Positions 62,884 to 64,000 of a stretch of DNA of 64,000 nucleotides are shown here, piece by piece. The notes under the pieces were generated by a model that had not been told where the DNA came from, searched no databases, and worked only from the letters and a program-made list of their open reading frames with translations. The translations under genes were made by a program, and so were the position numbers. Each line of letters begins with the position of its first letter. Position 1 is the stretch's first letter. The DNA is from Betaproteobacteria bacterium Ga0077540 (lineage in GTDB: Bacteria; Pseudomonadota; Gammaproteobacteria; Burkholderiales; Methylophilaceae): the NCBI GenBank assembly GCA_001464125.1, contig LNEP01000015.1:50639-114638 (forward strand). Direction: 5' to 3'.

Positions 62884-63160
62884 CCAGCGATAATTAGACT
62901 AATGCCAACAAGCGCAGGAATATCTAGTTTTTGACCAAAAAATCCCCAGCCAATAATAGTAATCAGAACAATTCCTACGCCTGACCAAATTGCATAAGCA
63001 ATACCGACTGGAATCGAGCGTAAGGTTATTATGCTATTCCATATCCTATTATCACAACTACAGAAGGTATTAGTTTCGTAAAGCCTTCACTTGACTTCAA
63101 TGCCGCAGTAGCAATGGTTTCTGCAACAATTGCTGCACCTAAAATTAACCATTTGTTCAT

Positions 63161-63459
63161 CTAATTCTCCATATGAAATTCATCTCAAGACGTCAGATCA
63201 TGACTTTATTATTGTATGCTGCACAATCTAGACAAAAGATTTAGCTTGTGAGCAAATTGCAGCGCAAGTCGCACTTTCACTTATTTCTTGTAGCTGGCCT
63301 AGCTAATCGGGATTGTCCGCTTTGTCCCGAATTTCCGCTGAATCCGCATAGCGGAAGCCCAAGAAAAATTCTGTTACTTACACAAGTCGCATGCATCGCT
63401 CACGTAATATCTCAGAATATAAAAGGCCGAAATTCCGGCCTTTTATATTGGTTTACAGA
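63161..63459. other. Intergenic segment at the right side of the insertion
   Basis: It contains the SMR promoter region, the candidate right transposon end (ACTTTATTATT at 63203 with ACA at 63223-63225), an inverted repeat TTCCGCT / AGCGGAA (63333-63356) and a terminator. An open frame at 63248-63463 has no ribosome binding site or recognisable features. Confidence 0.5.
63417..63448. terminator. Bidirectional terminator downstream of the SMP-30-like gene
   Basis: ATATAAAAGGCCG and CGGCCTTTTATAT are perfect arms around a short loop. It follows the minus-strand gene by about 12 bp. Confidence 0.9.
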
Positions 63460-64000
63460 TTAACGAATTGATATTGGAACCAATGTCCCGGCCTTCATAT
63501 CGGGCATCAGTATCGTTTTACCATCGGCTGATAAGTTAATGTCCGCTGACGACCGATGACCTTCGCTAATCAATTGCGGAGTCGCCTTGGGTTCGCTTAA
63601 TTGCCAAACTTTGCCGCCAGCCCAATCGCTGATGTAGAGTACACCGCTAGGATCACGGATCAAACCATCAGCAGCACCAAAGCCTTGATTCAGCAGCGTC
63701 AAATTAGACTTAACTTTGCCGTCTTGTTCAGAATAGTCTATGCGGAACAGTTTGCCTGTACCAAAGTCTGCGACCAACAATGCATTGGGGCCATCCATTA
63801 ATAAACCATTTGGGCGTTTTATGCCGGATTTATCGCTGATGATTTGCACCACTTGCCCTTGAGACGTAATTTTGTAAATGGCAGCATGTTTACCATTATC
63901 CTCCCCGCTATCGGATACATACACGTTGCCTAAGCCATCGATTTCAATGTCATTCAGAAAAACTGGTTTGCTCTGGAAATCTGATGGTTTTGCAATTACC
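63460..64000 (-). CDS. SMP-30/gluconolactonase/NHL-type beta-propeller protein, partial
   Basis: The reading frame is open to the window edge, so the N-terminus is outside. The visible 179 residues contain repeated propeller blades: FLNDIEIDGLGNVYVSDSG, RPNGLLMDGPNALLVADFG, AADGLIRDPSGVLYISDW and DINLSADGKTILMPD. This is the SMP-30/NHL pattern in which each blade ends in a short acidic strand. It may be a lactonase or an exported binding protein. An annotated start at 63924 would be a wrong internal GTG. Confidence 0.85.
   Translation of the reverse strand, partial: VIAKPSDFQSKPVFLNDIEIDGLGNVYVSDSGEDNGKHAAIYKITSQGQVVQIISDKSGIKRPNGLLMDGPNALLVADFGTGKLFRIDYSEQDGKVKSNLTLLNQGFGAADGLIRDPSGVLYISDWAGGKVWQLSEPKATPQLISEGHRSSADINLSADGKTILMPDMKAGTLVPISIR

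Larger units (their letters stand above)
60462..63160 (-). pseudogene. SMR-family multidrug efflux pseudogene (EmrE/QacE type), interrupted by IS21
   Basis: Read on the minus strand from ATG 63160 (GGAGAA upstream): [20 protein letters not shown] and [19 protein letters not shown], a clear small multidrug resistance N-terminus. At about 63029 the frame runs into TAATAA where the family would have FYFLSL: a deletion of about 13 bases. The next frame continues [14 protein letters not shown], then [11 protein letters not shown], up to IIAGVV at the IS21 right end. Beyond the IS the last codons resume at its left end (VVTMNVFSNSGH, stop at 60462). Two independent lesions, so not functional. Confidence 0.88.

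Noticed and set aside
63248..63463. 71-aa open frame near the right end
   Set aside because: No ribosome binding site; its 3' part is the terminator hairpin of the neighbouring gene.

Overview
The window is a chromosomal replication-origin region of a betaproteobacterium, most likely a methylotroph of the Methylophilaceae (Methylotenera/Methylophilus type). The basis is the gene order gyrB-dnaN-dnaA | rpmH-rnpA-yidD-yidC-mnmE ... mnmG-rsmG-parA-parB-atpIBEFHAGDC-glmU-glmS, moderate GC, and companions such as a DUF3034 protein, a cupredoxin of the kind often labelled 'methylamine utilization protein', and an SHP/cytochrome b pair. The genus assignment is inference.

Layout. 1-8.5 kb: katG behind two tiny ORFs, rubredoxin, a 31-aa membrane peptide, then a minus-strand operon (truncated haemoglobin lipoprotein, cupredoxin, GGDEF-EAL protein) divergent from a DUF3034 gene. 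8.5-19.3 kb: a minus-strand sugar and glycosylation cluster with a deoxyaminosugar pair (ketoisomerase + PLP transaminase), an FAD oxidoreductase, a methyltransferase, a FemAB-like acyltransferase and two very large glycosyltransferase ORFs that look like one gene split by an in-frame TGA. 19.5-22 kb: a second 31-aa peptide and two diguanylate cyclases. 22.4-24.4 kb: an integron-type array of four gene cassettes with four attC sites and no integrase in the window. 24.4-33.5 kb: tRNA deacylase, LysR/pirin/isochorismatase-type genes, a PAS-PAS-GGDEF-EAL protein, a 25-aa membrane peptide, a ferritin-like protein, an acidic lipoprotein, a phospholipase D-family protein, a PH-domain protein and a GIY-YIG protein. 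33.6-59.9 kb: the origin and core genes, with an AT-rich, DnaA-box-containing oriC candidate between dnaA and dnaN, two perfect parS sites inside mnmE and mnmG, and a MITE-like palindrome between atpD and atpC. 59.9-63.2 kb: an accessory insertion downstream of glmS, starting 25 bp after the stop codon with three 20-bp-spaced repeats as in a Tn7-like transposon end. It carries a small multidrug-resistance (SMR) pseudogene interrupted by an intact IS21-family element with a 7-bp target duplication. The window closes in an SMP-30/NHL-type gene that runs off the edge.

How the parts fit. The core genes cover replication, segregation, ribosome and membrane-protein biogenesis, tRNA U34 modification, ATP synthesis and UDP-GlcNAc supply. 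The accessory parts mark three insertion histories: the cassette array, the post-glmS element with nested IS21, and the atpD-atpC palindrome. A recurring theme is cyclic-di-GMP signalling: four GGDEF proteins lie within 27 kb, three of them next to a tiny single-span membrane peptide.
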